From: Bacteroidales bacterium
Lineage (GTDB): Bacteria > Bacteroidota > Bacteroidia > Bacteroidales > UBA12170
Length of the DNA: 64,000 nt
Reading direction: 5' to 3'
NCBI GenBank assembly: GCA_021157585.1
Contig: JAGGWH010000037.1
Location: forward strand, 37,601 to 101,600
The position numbers were made by a program, and so were the translations under genes. The number at the start of each line of letters is the position of its first letter. The first letter of the stretch is position 1. Shown here one piece after another: positions 52,920-61,692 of this stretch. The notes under the pieces were generated by a model that saw only the letters and a list, made by a program, of their open reading frames with translations, was not told the origin of the DNA and did not search any database.

Positions 52920-55900
52920 TTGAAAACTCCTGATATATTTCAAACTATAAAAACAAGTCCGCTTTTTCTTGAACTTTCTCAAGCTCTGGAAAAACAGGAA
53001 AACACGCATTTGTCGGGTTTGTACACCTCGGCAACATCTTTATATGCCTCCGCTTTGTTTGTGGAATCAGGTCAATCGATGCTTTTTATTCTTCCTGATA
53101 AGGAGCAGGCAGCCTATGCTTATAACGATTTAGAGAACCTGTTAAGTGATGCGGGCCTTCCGGCCGATAAGAAAAATGTTTTATTTTTTCCTGCCAGTTA
53201 CAAAAGACCTTACGATCTTGAGCATACCGATAATGCCAATGTGCTTACGCGTGCAGAAGTTTTTCTACGACTCGCAAACTCCTCGAAGCGTTTTATTTTG
53301 GTTTCATTTCCTGAAGCTCTGGCCGAAAAAGTGAGTGATAAAAAACATCTGAAAAGCAAGACCTTTCAATTTAGAGTTGGGCGAGAATATGAAATAGATA
53401 ATTTAATTGAAGAGCTAGTTTCTTATAAATTTAATCGTGTTGATTTTGTAGTGGAGCCAGGCGAATTTGCTCTGCGTGGAGGCTTGATTGATATCTATGC
53501 CTATTCCAATGAGCTTCCTTACCGATTAGAGTTTTTTGGTGATGAATTGGAATCTATTCGTGAGTTTGATCCCGAATCACAATTGAGTAAACGGAAGCAC
53601 AGCAGTATTAAGTTAATGCCCAATGTATTGGATTACGACTTGATAGAAACTCGTGCTGCTATTTTTGATTTATTTCCCAAATCAACTAGTATTTGGTTGG
53701 AGAAAAAGGAATTGCTAGCCGATAGTTTTGCCGACAGCTTCAAAAAAGCAGAACAGAATTATCAGACGATAGATAGTCCTATAAAGCACCTTAAACCTGA
53801 AGAACTTTATCTTGATAAGTCGGGTTTCTTAGCTAAGCTGGAGCGCTTTACAGTTTTTCAACTGGGTTCAACTACGCATAAAATTTCTGCTCCTGAAATA
53901 AATTTTGAGATTGAGCCACAGCCCCATTTTAATAAGCAGTTTGACCTTTTAGCAGAGAACCTCAAGGAGTATAAACAAAAAGGGTATCAGAATTTGATAC
54001 TGGCTGAGTCTGAAAAGCAATTGAAGCGATTGCAGCAGATTTTTACCGATTCGGGATTATGTCCTGAAAATACGGAGGTGAAATTATTTGAAGGTCTGCA
54101 TATTTCATTGCAAAATGGTTTTATCGATCATCAGTTAAAAGTCGTTTGCTATACCGATCATCAAATTTTTGACCGTTATCGTAGGTTTAAAATTCGCGAA
54201 CGCTTTGGTGGCAAAGAAGCTTTTACACTTAAAGAAATATACAATCTACAGAAAGGTGATTTTGTTACTCATGTAGATCACGGTATTGGTCGTTATGATG
54301 GTTTGCAAAAGATTGTAAACGATGGAAAAGAGCAGGAAGTTATCCGCTTAATTTATGCCAATGAAGACTTGCTTTATGTGAATATTCATTCTTTGCATAG
54401 GATATCAAAATACAGTGGAAAAGACGGAACTACGCCAAAAATAAATAAGATTGGATCGCCTGCTTGGAATAAGCTTAAAGCTAAAACCAAATCACGGGTA
54501 AAAGATATTGCCAAAGATTTAATCAAGTTGTATGCCGAGCGGAAAACCAAAGCTGGCTATGAGTTTACGCCCGATACCTATTTGCAAACAGAGCTTGAGG
54601 CTTCTTTTATTTATGAGGATACGCCCGATCAGTTGAAAGCAACAAATGATGTAAAAGCGGATATGGAAAAACTGCATCCTATGGATCGTTTGGTTTGTGG
54701 TGATGTTGGCTTTGGGAAAACAGAAATTGCTATTCGTGCTGCTTTTAAAGCGGTAGCCGACAGCAAGCAAGTCGCTATTTTAGTTCCAACAACCATCTTG
54801 GCTTATCAGCATTTTAAAACCTTTTCGGAGCGTTTGGCAGATTTCCCTGCACGTGTAGAATATATCAGTCGCTTCCGCTCTACAAAAGATGTAAATATCA
54901 TTTTAAACGATTTGAAAGAGGGTAAAGTTGATATTCTGATAGGTACTCATAAACTGGTAAGCAAAGATGTTACGTTTAAGGATTTAGGTCTTTTGATTGT
55001 AGATGAGGAGCAGAAATTTGGTGTAGCTATTAAAGAAAAATTGAAGCAATTTAAAGTGAATGTGGATACTTTGATGCTCTCGGCAACACCAATTCCCAGG
55101 ACTTTGCAGTTCTCATTAATGGGAGCCAGAGACTTATCCATTATCAATACACCTCCACCAAACCGCCAACCTGTTTTAACGGAGTTAACTTCTTTTAATG
55201 AGGAATTGATTCGTGATGTGATTATGTATGAAGTCTCACGACGTGGACAAGTATTTTTTGTGCATAATCGTGTGCAGAATATTCAGGAAGTTGCAGGTCT
55301 TCTTCAGCGCTATGTTCCCGATGTCAAAATTGGAATTGCTCACGGTCAGATGGAAGGCAGGAAGCTGGAAAAAGTGATGATGGGCTTTATGGAAGGCGAT
55401 TATGATGTGCTTTTAGCAACAAAAATTGTTGAATCGGGTTTAGATATTTCCAATGTAAATACCATTATCATTAATGAAGCGCATCATTATGGCTTAAGCG
55501 AGTTGCATCAGCTTAGGGGCAGGGTAGGGCGCTCCAATAAAAAAGCTTTCTGCTATCTTTTGGCTCCACCATTAATTGCTTTAACTGATGATGCAAGAAA
55601 GCGTTTGCAAGCTATTGAGGAGTTCTCGAGTTTAGGAAGTGGTTTTAATATCGCTATGCGCGATTTGGATATTCGTGGTGCTGGAAATATTTTAGGTGGC
55701 GAACAAAGTGGGTTTATCTCTGATATTGGTTTTGAGATGTATCACAAAATTTTGGATGAAGCCTTGCAGGAATTAAAAGAAACCGAGTATAAAGAGCTCT
55801 ATAAAGATGAAAAACCACGCGATTTTGTAAGTGAGTGTAAGCTGGAAACCGATTTAGAAATTCTTATTCCTGACGATTATATTGAGCAAGTGGCAGAGCG

Positions 55901-56291
55901 ACTCAGTCTGTACAAAGAAATGACACAGATAAAAGAGGAAGAAGCACTTCAGTTTTATGCTATTGGTTTGGAAGACCGTTTTGGAAAATTACCAAAAGCT
56001 GTTTTAGAGCTTATTGATTCTGTTCGCTTGCGCTGGATTGGAAAATCTTTAGCAATGGAAAGTATCCGTTTGAAAGGTAATAATATGTATGCCTTTTTTG
56101 TAAGTAATCAGGAAAGTAAGTTTTATTCTTCGCCTTTATTTGCACAAGTGCTAGGGCATATTCAAAGCCATCCGGGATGTTGTGTATTGCGCGAAAAGAA
56201 TCAAAAACTTAGTCTGCGTTTTTCTGATATTTATTCGGTAAAACAGGCTTTGGAAAAACTTCAAGGTTTGAAAGAGGCTTTGGAGATGTAG
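52920..56291 (+). CDS. mfd: Transcription-repair coupling factor
   Basis: Mfd releases stalled RNA polymerase at DNA lesions and recruits UvrA. The roughly 1123-residue protein has the UvrB-like N-terminal region (with FFGDELESIREFDPESQLS), the RNA-polymerase-interaction domain (GDFVTHVDHGIGRYDGL), the translocase with Walker A GDVGFGKTEIAIRAAF and DEEQKFGV, SATPIPRTLQFSLMGARDLS, LRGRVGRS, and the C-terminal TRCF domain (GRFGKLPKAVLELI-like). The start is uncertain: TTG at 52899 lies in the -7 box, so the TTG at 52920 (MKTPDIFQTIK) is preferred; no ATG is available before the first domain. Length is normal for Bacteroidota. Confidence 0.95.
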   Translation: MKTPDIFQTIKTSPLFLELSQALEKQENTHLSGLYTSATSLYASALFVESGQSMLFILPDKEQAAYAYNDLENLLSDAGLPADKKNVLFFPASYKRPYDLEHTDNANVLTRAEVFLRLANSSKRFILVSFPEALAEKVSDKKHLKSKTFQFRVGREYEIDNLIEELVSYKFNRVDFVVEPGEFALRGGLIDIYAYSNELPYRLEFFGDELESIREFDPESQLSKRKHSSIKLMPNVLDYDLIETRAAIFDLFPKSTSIWLEKKELLADSFADSFKKAEQNYQTIDSPIKHLKPEELYLDKSGFLAKLERFTVFQLGSTTHKISAPEINFEIEPQPHFNKQFDLLAENLKEYKQKGYQNLILAESEKQLKRLQQIFTDSGLCPENTEVKLFEGLHISLQNGFIDHQLKVVCYTDHQIFDRYRRFKIRERFGGKEAFTLKEIYNLQKGDFVTHVDHGIGRYDGLQKIVNDGKEQEVIRLIYANEDLLYVNIHSLHRISKYSGKDGTTPKINKIGSPAWNKLKAKTKSRVKDIAKDLIKLYAERKTKAGYEFTPDTYLQTELEASFIYEDTPDQLKATNDVKADMEKLHPMDRLVCGDVGFGKTEIAIRAAFKAVADSKQVAILVPTTILAYQHFKTFSERLADFPARVEYISRFRSTKDVNIILNDLKEGKVDILIGTHKLVSKDVTFKDLGLLIVDEEQKFGVAIKEKLKQFKVNVDTLMLSATPIPRTLQFSLMGARDLSIINTPPPNRQPVLTELTSFNEELIRDVIMYEVSRRGQVFFVHNRVQNIQEVAGLLQRYVPDVKIGIAHGQMEGRKLEKVMMGFMEGDYDVLLATKIVESGLDISNVNTIIINEAHHYGLSELHQLRGRVGRSNKKAFCYLLAPPLIALTDDARKRLQAIEEFSSLGSGFNIAMRDLDIRGAGNILGGEQSGFISDIGFEMYHKILDEALQELKETEYKELYKDEKPRDFVSECKLETDLEILIPDDYIEQVAERLSLYKEMTQIKEEEALQFYAIGLEDRFGKLPKAVLELIDSVRLRWIGKSLAMESIRLKGNNMYAFFVSNQESKFYSSPLFAQVLGHIQSHPGCCVLREKNQKLSLRFSDIYSVKQALEKLQGLKEALEM

Positions 56292-56317
56292 TTTTTTATC
56301 GTTGATTGTAATAATGA

Positions 56318-56379
56318 CTTTGTGTCTCTGTGATTTAGTGGTGAAATAAAAAAAACCACGGAGGCACTAAGACACAAAG
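56318..56379. repeat. Intergenic palindrome, CTTTGTG/CACAAAG family (copy D, best preserved)
   Basis: CTTTGTGTCTCTGTG...TTAGTGGT (56318 on) faces ACCACGGAGGCACTAAGACACAAAG (ending 56379) around a 12-base A-rich loop; the ends are perfect, with small mismatches inside. It lies between the convergent mfd and glycosyltransferase genes and may end both transcripts. Confidence 0.7.
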
Positions 56380-56396
56380 AGATCATAAAAAACAGC

Positions 56397-57515
56397 TTAT
56401 TTGATTTGACTCAGAAACCTCAAATATTTCTCTTCCTCCAAATTCCAATTAAGCTCTTTTTGGGCTTTTATCAAGTTTTCTTTCCACTCTGTGATAAAAG
56501 CAGGGTTTTTAATTACTGCATTGATTTTATCTGCAATGCATTGTGGTCTGATATTTCTAACCCGACCACCAATTTTGTAAGTCTCAATAATATTTAAGAG
56601 TTCGGGTAAGCGAGAAACAAGGATTGGTGTATTGGAATGAATATAATCGAAAACCTTATTTGGTAAGCTGTAGCGATAATTTAGATTTGTGTCTTTATCT
56701 AAGCTCAGTCCTAAATTGGCAATAAATGTATATTGCATTAATTCTTGATATGGAAGTTTATCAATAATATGAACTTTATCTTCCAGTTTGAATTCAATTC
56801 TTTTGCGCTTTAAATTCTCAAAAACATCGCCTCCGCCAATGATTAGGAGTTTGGCTCCGAAAACATATTTCATTGCTTCAAGAGCTTCTTCGGCACCTCT
56901 GTGCATATTGATGCCTGCACCTTGAAAAATAATAAGGAAATCGTCTTTTTGGAATCCCAAATCCTCTTTGGTAACTTTTGTATCTAACTTAATTGGGAGT
57001 GGAATATTCCGAATGACTTGTATTTCTTTTCCGTATTTCTCTTTATAAATATCTGCAATAGATTTATTTACCGTAATTATATTTTGGAGTTTAGGAAAGA
57101 GAAAGCTTTCCAGTTTTGTCCAAATCCATTTGACTATCGGTCTTCCAATCAGTTCGGGGAGCTCGGTAAACAATTCGTGCGAATCGTAGATTAGCTTCTG
57201 ATGTTTTAGTCTTGAAACTAGGTAATTGGGAAGCAAGGTATCTAAATCGTTAGAAAATAAAACATCGGCTTTGCTAAAAAGTAAAAGGAAGAATAAGCGT
57301 AGATTGTATTCCGCATAAAAAAAAGGTCCTTTTTTAAAAAACAACTGCATTCTTTTGCACGAATATGGTCTTGGTAATAATTTCGGACTATTTTTATATT
57401 GTCTTCCAATAAGCTTAACTTCGTATCCTGCTTTTTGTAAGGTAAGGCACGTGCGATGCACCCTTTGATCGGATACTAATTCATTGGTAACACTTACGAG
57501 AATCTTCTTAGACAT
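56397..57515 (-). CDS. Glycosyltransferase, GT-B fold (family 4-like)
   Basis: A 372-residue sugar transferase with two Rossmann halves. The N-terminal part has VSVTNELVSDQRVHRTCLTLQKAGYEVKLIGRQ and DVLFSNDLDTLLPNYL; the C-terminal part has LIIFQGAGINMHRGAEEALEAMKYV, KLLIIGGGDVFENLKRK and a SLPNKVFDYIHSNTPILVSRLPELLNII segment, the usual donor-binding region with the EX-type loop degenerate (the Glu of EX7E sits in this region). It lacks membrane helices. Likely role: transfer of a sugar in surface polysaccharide or glycoprotein synthesis; donor and acceptor are unknown. It is followed by the rhomboid gene upstream, 45 bases away on the same strand. Confidence 0.85.
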   Translation of the reverse strand: MSKKILVSVTNELVSDQRVHRTCLTLQKAGYEVKLIGRQYKNSPKLLPRPYSCKRMQLFFKKGPFFYAEYNLRLFFLLLFSKADVLFSNDLDTLLPNYLVSRLKHQKLIYDSHELFTELPELIGRPIVKWIWTKLESFLFPKLQNIITVNKSIADIYKEKYGKEIQVIRNIPLPIKLDTKVTKEDLGFQKDDFLIIFQGAGINMHRGAEEALEAMKYVFGAKLLIIGGGDVFENLKRKRIEFKLEDKVHIIDKLPYQELMQYTFIANLGLSLDKDTNLNYRYSLPNKVFDYIHSNTPILVSRLPELLNIIETYKIGGRVRNIRPQCIADKINAVIKNPAFITEWKENLIKAQKELNWNLEEEKYLRFLSQIK

Positions 57516-57559
57516 CTTTGGCTGCTTGTATAAGCAAATCTAATAATTTTGAGCTTGAC

Positions 57560-58165
57560 TCACCCAAATATCTGATAGAGAAAGTGATTAAATAAATCGG
57601 GCTTGAGAGCAATGGTTAGCGCAAAGCCATAAATGCCTCCCCAAAAGTGTGCATCGTGACCGATATTGTCATTCCCTTTTTTATCCATATAAGCAGAATA
57701 CACTAAATAAAGGATTCCGAAGATAATGGCTGGAATGCCTATGGGAATAAAGAAAAGGTAGATTTTATTCATAGGATCAAAAACGATACTGGAAAATACG
57801 ATAGCCGAAACGGCACCTGAAGCACCTACTGAATTATAGTAAATATTGTCTTTGTGCTTTCCAAAAGCTGGAGCAGCAGAAATAAAAAGTCCGCCAAAAT
57901 ATAGTAGTAGAAAGTAAAAGATGTCTTTTCCTTGAAAAACAAGTTCGAAATAAGATGATACTAAGGTTCCAAAAGAATAAAGTACAAACATATTAACTCC
58001 TAAATGAACCCAATCGGCATGAATAAATCCATAGCTGAATAAACGCCAAAGCTCTTTCTGGTGAGCTGTTCGGTAAGGACTAAACTTTAGTTTGTTGAAA
58101 ATATCCGGTCGGTTAAAAGCAATTACAGAAATAATCACTGTAAGTAAAAGTAGAATTATAGTCAT
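57560..58165 (-). CDS. Rhomboid family intramembrane serine protease
   Basis: A 201-residue membrane protease with six predicted helices. It has the loop HADWVHLGVNMF (residues 49-60, with the conserved His and Asn), the catalytic Ser116 in GASGAVSA, and the catalytic His173 in AHFWGGIYG with HxxGxxxG spacing. The WR-type L1 motif is reduced to ELWRLFSYGF. All dyad residues are present, so activity is expected. Rhomboids cut membrane proteins within or next to their helices; the substrate is unknown. The gene is divergent from the metallophosphoesterase and runs into the glycosyltransferase on the same strand. Confidence 0.92.
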   Translation of the reverse strand: MTIILLLLTVIISVIAFNRPDIFNKLKFSPYRTAHQKELWRLFSYGFIHADWVHLGVNMFVLYSFGTLVSSYFELVFQGKDIFYFLLLYFGGLFISAAPAFGKHKDNIYYNSVGASGAVSAIVFSSIVFDPMNKIYLFFIPIGIPAIIFGILYLVYSAYMDKKGNDNIGHDAHFWGGIYGFALTIALKPDLFNHFLYQIFG

Positions 58166-58247
58166 AGCGCAAATCTACAGAAAAATAAGAGATTGTTAGA
58201 TTTTGTTAAACCAATTTTCAACATCATTTTTGTCTGGTAGAAATGCT

Positions 58248-58255
58248 TATTTTTG
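58248..58255 (+). promoter_or_regulatory. -7 box of the metallophosphoesterase promoter
   Basis: TATTTTTG matches TAnnTTTG, 24 bases before the chosen ATG at 58280. A TTTG at 58229-58232 is nearer than the usual -33 distance, so the upstream element is uncertain. Confidence 0.4.
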
Positions 58256-58279
58256 CAGGCAAAATTTAATATTTCCGGT

Positions 58280-59596
58280 ATGCTTAAAAAAATTGGATAT
58301 AGCCTTTTAGTCGTTTTACTTATTATTTTCTTGGGCTATATTGTATTTAAGTATTTTCCGGGATTTAAAATGCCTTACTTATTTACCACCTTTTTGATTG
58401 CTCTTCATTTTTATGTGTGGACAGCTATTAAGACGAAGCTTAAAAAGCTTTCATTTATCTTTCGTTTATTGCTTGGGTTTGTGTTTTGGTTGCCTGTTAT
58501 GCTTTTGTTTGTTGGTGGTTTAGCCTTAATTTTTGAGCCTTTGGAATCTTGGCCTCCTTTTTTAAGAATATATTTTATTGGTGTTATTTTTACATTTATT
58601 GTCTCTCTTATACTTCCTGTGATATTTATTTTCTTTGCCGATGTCATTAGACTTTTCCAAGCCTCTAAATTATTTTTCAGCAGCAAAAAAAGACGTAAGG
58701 AGAAAAATGCAATAACACGAAAGAAATTCTTAGTGAATACAGGATTGGCAATGGGTGGAGTAGTTCTTGGAAGTATGGGATTTGGGATGTTGCATGGCAA
58801 TTATGATTTTAAAACTTTTAGCGAAAAGCTAAAGATTAAAAACTTACCAAATGATTTGAGTGGGTTTAGAATTGTACAAATTTCCGATTTCCATTTGGGA
58901 ACTTGGGCTAATAAAGAGCCTTTAATTAGAGCCATTGATCAAATTAATGCCTTAAAGCCTGATGTTATTTTTTTTACCGGTGATTTGGTGAATAGTATTA
59001 CCGAAGAAGCTTATCCTTTTTTTGAAGAGCTGCAGGAGATGAAAGCAAAATACGGTGTTTATTGTATTCTTGGGAATCATGATTACGGAAAATACCATCA
59101 TTGGGATAGTATTGAAGAAGAGAAGGAAAATTTTGAACATCTGTTGGCGTTTTATAATAGTTTAGATTGGAAATTATTAAGAAACGAAAATATTACTCTT
59201 CACATAAAAAATGCAGACTTATTAATAGCAGGTGTCGAAAACTGGAGTATCAATCCGCGTTTTCCTCGTTTTGGTGATTTAGATAAGGCTTTAACCGGAA
59301 TTCCTGATTCCGCTATAAAGTTATTGCTGACTCACGATCCAACACATTGGGAAGCTGAAGTTTTGGAGCATTATCAGCATATTGACTTAACGCTATCCGG
59401 GCATACTCATGGTTTTCAGGTTGGCATAGAAACACCTTATTTCCGTTGGAGTCCGGCACAATATCTTTATAAACATTGGGCAGGGCTTTATGTGCAAGAT
59501 GGGCATTATTTATATGTCAACCGTGGGATTGGAGCAATCGGTTTTCCGGGTAGAGTTGGAATTCGTCCTGAGATTACTTTAATAGAACTTGTTTAG
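58280..59596 (+). CDS. Membrane-anchored metallophosphoesterase
   Basis: A 438-residue protein with four N-terminal hydrophobic helices (about residues 4-24, 32-50, 60-85 and 95-130), then an extended stretch and a calcineurin-like phosphoesterase domain. The metal sites are complete: VQISDFHLG (Asp, His), FTGDLVN (Asp), LGNHDYG (Asn, His), LLLTHDP (His) and LSGHTHG (His-x-His). This resembles the YaeI/LpxH-like membrane metallophosphoesterases that act on lipid phosphates. The ATG at 58280 was chosen over a TTG at 58253 because the latter overlaps the -7 box. Likely substrate is a lipid-linked phosphodiester, by family inference only. Confidence 0.88.
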   Translation: MLKKIGYSLLVVLLIIFLGYIVFKYFPGFKMPYLFTTFLIALHFYVWTAIKTKLKKLSFIFRLLLGFVFWLPVMLLFVGGLALIFEPLESWPPFLRIYFIGVIFTFIVSLILPVIFIFFADVIRLFQASKLFFSSKKRRKEKNAITRKKFLVNTGLAMGGVVLGSMGFGMLHGNYDFKTFSEKLKIKNLPNDLSGFRIVQISDFHLGTWANKEPLIRAIDQINALKPDVIFFTGDLVNSITEEAYPFFEELQEMKAKYGVYCILGNHDYGKYHHWDSIEEEKENFEHLLAFYNSLDWKLLRNENITLHIKNADLLIAGVENWSINPRFPRFGDLDKALTGIPDSAIKLLLTHDPTHWEAEVLEHYQHIDLTLSGHTHGFQVGIETPYFRWSPAQYLYKHWAGLYVQDGHYLYVNRGIGAIGFPGRVGIRPEITLIELV

Positions 59597-59600
59597 ATTC

Positions 59601-60320
59601 TCACTTCAACGAAACATAAAAATCTTCCGTTAAGATTTTATAGGTCTCAGTATAGCTATTATCGCTATTGCGGATGGTAATAGACTTTTCTTGGACTTTA
59701 TCCATAACCTGATTGCCAAAGCTTAAAATCAAACGGTTCGCTTCTTTCTCCGGCTTTGGTTTTATCTCGATTTGCTTCTGAAGGTAGAACCCAAAGTTCT
59801 TGGCTTCTTCAATAAATAGTTTGCCTTCGGTTAGGGGTAGAATTAGGCATAATTTCCCCTTCTTGCTAATAAAATTCCGACTTGCTAAAAGAAAATCACG
59901 GAAACTTAAATTGTCGTTATGGCGCGCCATGTTTCGCTTTTTATCCGCAGATTTTAAATCGTTTTCAAAAAATGGAGGGTTGCTAATGATAAGATCGTAT
60001 TGTATAGGATTTCCTTGAGCAGCATAGAGCTGATAAGGAATCATCAGTGCTTTTAAGCGATCGCTCCAAGGACTTTCTTTAAAATTGGCGCGTGCTTCCC
60101 AAACGGAGGCTTGATGGATGTCGATAGCGGTAATTTGAGCTTTGCACCTTTGAGCAAGAATAAGTGAAATTACTCCTGTTCCGGTTCCTACATCTAAAAT
60201 TCTCCCATCTATTGGCAAGTCAGAAAGAGTCCCTAATAAAACAGCATCGGTTCCCACTTTCATCGTGCTGTAAAGATGGTGGACAATAAATTGTTTAAAT
60301 TGAAAATAATCTATCGACAT
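59601..60320 (-). CDS. trmN6: tRNA1(Val) A37 N6-methyltransferase
   Basis: A 239-residue SAM-dependent methyltransferase that methylates A37 of tRNA-Val. The SAM motif I is ILDVGTGTGVISLILAQRC (about residues 39-57), motif IV is LIISNPPFFEN (the NPPF of N6-adenine methyltransferases), and the TrmN6 (YfiC) opening FQFKQFIVHHLYSTMKVGTDAVLLG is diagnostic. The ATG at 60320 is preferred; a 5-residue upstream alternative would overlap rimM by 14 bases. It lies directly downstream of rimM, so the two translation-related genes probably form one transcript. Confidence 0.9.
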   Translation of the reverse strand: MSIDYFQFKQFIVHHLYSTMKVGTDAVLLGTLSDLPIDGRILDVGTGTGVISLILAQRCKAQITAIDIHQASVWEARANFKESPWSDRLKALMIPYQLYAAQGNPIQYDLIISNPPFFENDLKSADKKRNMARHNDNLSFRDFLLASRNFISKKGKLCLILPLTEGKLFIEEAKNFGFYLQKQIEIKPKPEKEANRLILSFGNQVMDKVQEKSITIRNSDNSYTETYKILTEDFYVSLK

Positions 60321-60321
60321 A

Positions 60322-60858
60322 TTATTTATCTTCAATATAAATTTCTAAAAGCCCTTTGGGAAGAGTTAAATGTATCTCTTTTTTATTTCTATCAACTTTG
60401 TTGATAAACTGATCGTTGATAGGAATAAGAACTTCTTTTTCCTTATAAAAAGTTTGGAATAAAGCCTGATTTGGGTATTCCAGTATATCTTTAATTTTTC
60501 CTATTTTACCAAATATTTCATCTATCAAAAGAAAATCAATAACTTCATGAAAATAGAATTTATTTCCTTTTAATATTGGTAAGCTTGCAAGGGGAAGGTA
60601 TAAATTTTTATTGGTAAGTGAGGAGGCCGCTTCCACATCTTCTATATCTTCAAAATATACTATGGCCGTATTTTTGGAAGTATGAATTAATATTTCTTTA
60701 ATAAAAAAAGGGATAAGTTGTTTTTTGATTTCTACAAATACAGCATCTAAGCTGCTGTATTCTTGAGGGTTATCAACATCTAAAAAGATAGATACACCAC
60801 CTTTATTTCCGTTTGTTCGCGTTATCTTTCCTAAATAATAACAAGCTTCTTTTTCCAT
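60322..60858 (-). CDS. rimM: 16S rRNA processing protein RimM
   Basis: Assembly factor for the 30S head, acting on 16S rRNA with S19. The 178-residue protein has the N-terminal beta-barrel (YYLGKITRTNGNKGGVSIFLDVDNPQEYSS) and a C-terminal PRC-barrel domain (FYFHEVIDFLLIDEIFGKIGKIKDILEYPNQALFQTFYKEKEVLIPI). The N-terminal sequence is diagnostic. It sits between rpsP and trmN6 in the conserved rpsP-rimM order. A hairpin terminator between rpsP and rimM suggests partial read-through control. Confidence 0.93.
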   Translation of the reverse strand: MEKEACYYLGKITRTNGNKGGVSIFLDVDNPQEYSSLDAVFVEIKKQLIPFFIKEILIHTSKNTAIVYFEDIEDVEAASSLTNKNLYLPLASLPILKGNKFYFHEVIDFLLIDEIFGKIGKIKDILEYPNQALFQTFYKEKEVLIPINDQFINKVDRNKKEIHLTLPKGLLEIYIEDK

Positions 60859-60873
60859 ATACTTACAAATTTA

Positions 60874-60909
60874 GCAAAAAAAAGCCGTTCACTTTGAGCG
60901 AACGGCTTT
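60874..60909 (-). terminator. Hairpin terminator or attenuator between rpsP and rimM
   Basis: A 10-bp perfect stem (AAAGCCGTTC / GAACGGCTTT) with a nine-base loop is followed on the minus strand by seven T residues. It lies 19 bases after the rpsP stop and 16 bases before the rimM start. Confidence 0.88.
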
Positions 60910-60927
60910 AGATATATTCCAAAATGC

Positions 60928-61575
60928 TTATTCAGCAGTTTTTTCTTTAGTCTCTTCAGCAGCAGGAGCTTCTTTAACTTCTTCAGCAGCTTCTGTAGTT
61001 TCAGCTTTAGGAGCAGCAGCTTCTTCTTTTGCAGCTTTCTCTGCTTCTTTTTCTGCAGCAGCGGCAGCAAGAGCAGCAGCTTCTTCAGCGGCTTTTGCTT
61101 CAATAGCAGCTAATTCGTCAGCTTTACGTTTATTAAGTACTTCCAAACGTGCTTCGTTCACTTTGGCTTCAGCCTCTAAACGAGTCTTTCTCTCATCGCG
61201 TGCTGTACTTGCTAAATCTGATTTTTTAGCATTAATTCTTGATTCTTTGTCTTTTAACCACTCGTTAAATTTAACTTCGGCTTGCTCTTCTGTCAGAGCT
61301 CCTTTGGCAACACCTTTTAATAGGTGATTCTTGTACAAAACTCCTTTGTACGAGAGAATGGATCTAACAGTATCTGTTGGTTGAGCTCCTACTTTAATCC
61401 AATTTAAAGCTTTGTCGAAATCTAATTCGATAGTAGCTGGGTTTGTAAGTGGATCGTAGGTTCCGATTTTTTCAATACTTCTACCATCACGTGGTGCACG
61501 ACCATCTGCAATAACGATATGATAAAAAGGTTTTCCTTTTTTACCAAATCGTTGTAATCTAATTTTTGCTGGCAT
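60928..61575 (-). CDS. rpsP: 30S ribosomal protein S16 with long Ala/Glu-rich tail
   Basis: Small-subunit protein needed for 30S assembly. The N-terminal 80 residues are the canonical S16 fold (PAKIRLQRFGKKGKPFYHIVIADGRAPRDGRSIEKIGTYDPLT, then ALNWIKVGAQPTDTVRSILSYKGVLYKNHLL). The C-terminal 135 residues extend far past the 80-90 residues of most bacteria: a charged helix and then a low-complexity Ala/Glu/Lys region with AEEAAALAAAAAEKEAEKA. Bacteroidota S16 proteins are known to be longer, so this is lineage-typical, although on the long side. rimM follows after a hairpin. Confidence 0.95.
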   Translation of the reverse strand: MPAKIRLQRFGKKGKPFYHIVIADGRAPRDGRSIEKIGTYDPLTNPATIELDFDKALNWIKVGAQPTDTVRSILSYKGVLYKNHLLKGVAKGALTEEQAEVKFNEWLKDKESRINAKKSDLASTARDERKTRLEAEAKVNEARLEVLNKRKADELAAIEAKAAEEAAALAAAAAEKEAEKAAKEEAAAPKAETTEAAEEVKEAPAAEETKEKTAE

Positions 61576-61692
61576 ATTTGCTTAATTTTTAATTAATTAA
61601 ATTTTTCGTTACGAAAACGGCTGCAAATATCGTAATTAATAAATGAAATAGGAAGCTATTTTGAAAATATTTTTTTGAGAATCAGACAGTTT

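Noticed and set aside
52658..52933. 91-codon hydrophobic open frame upstream of mfd
   Set aside because: It starts at TTG in very AT-rich DNA, lacks a ribosome-binding site and runs through the mfd promoter and start; the hydrophobic residues come from T-rich codons.
60831..61103. Lys/Leu-only frame on the minus strand within rpsP
   Set aside because: It is a shifted-frame reading of the Ala/Glu-rich tail of S16.
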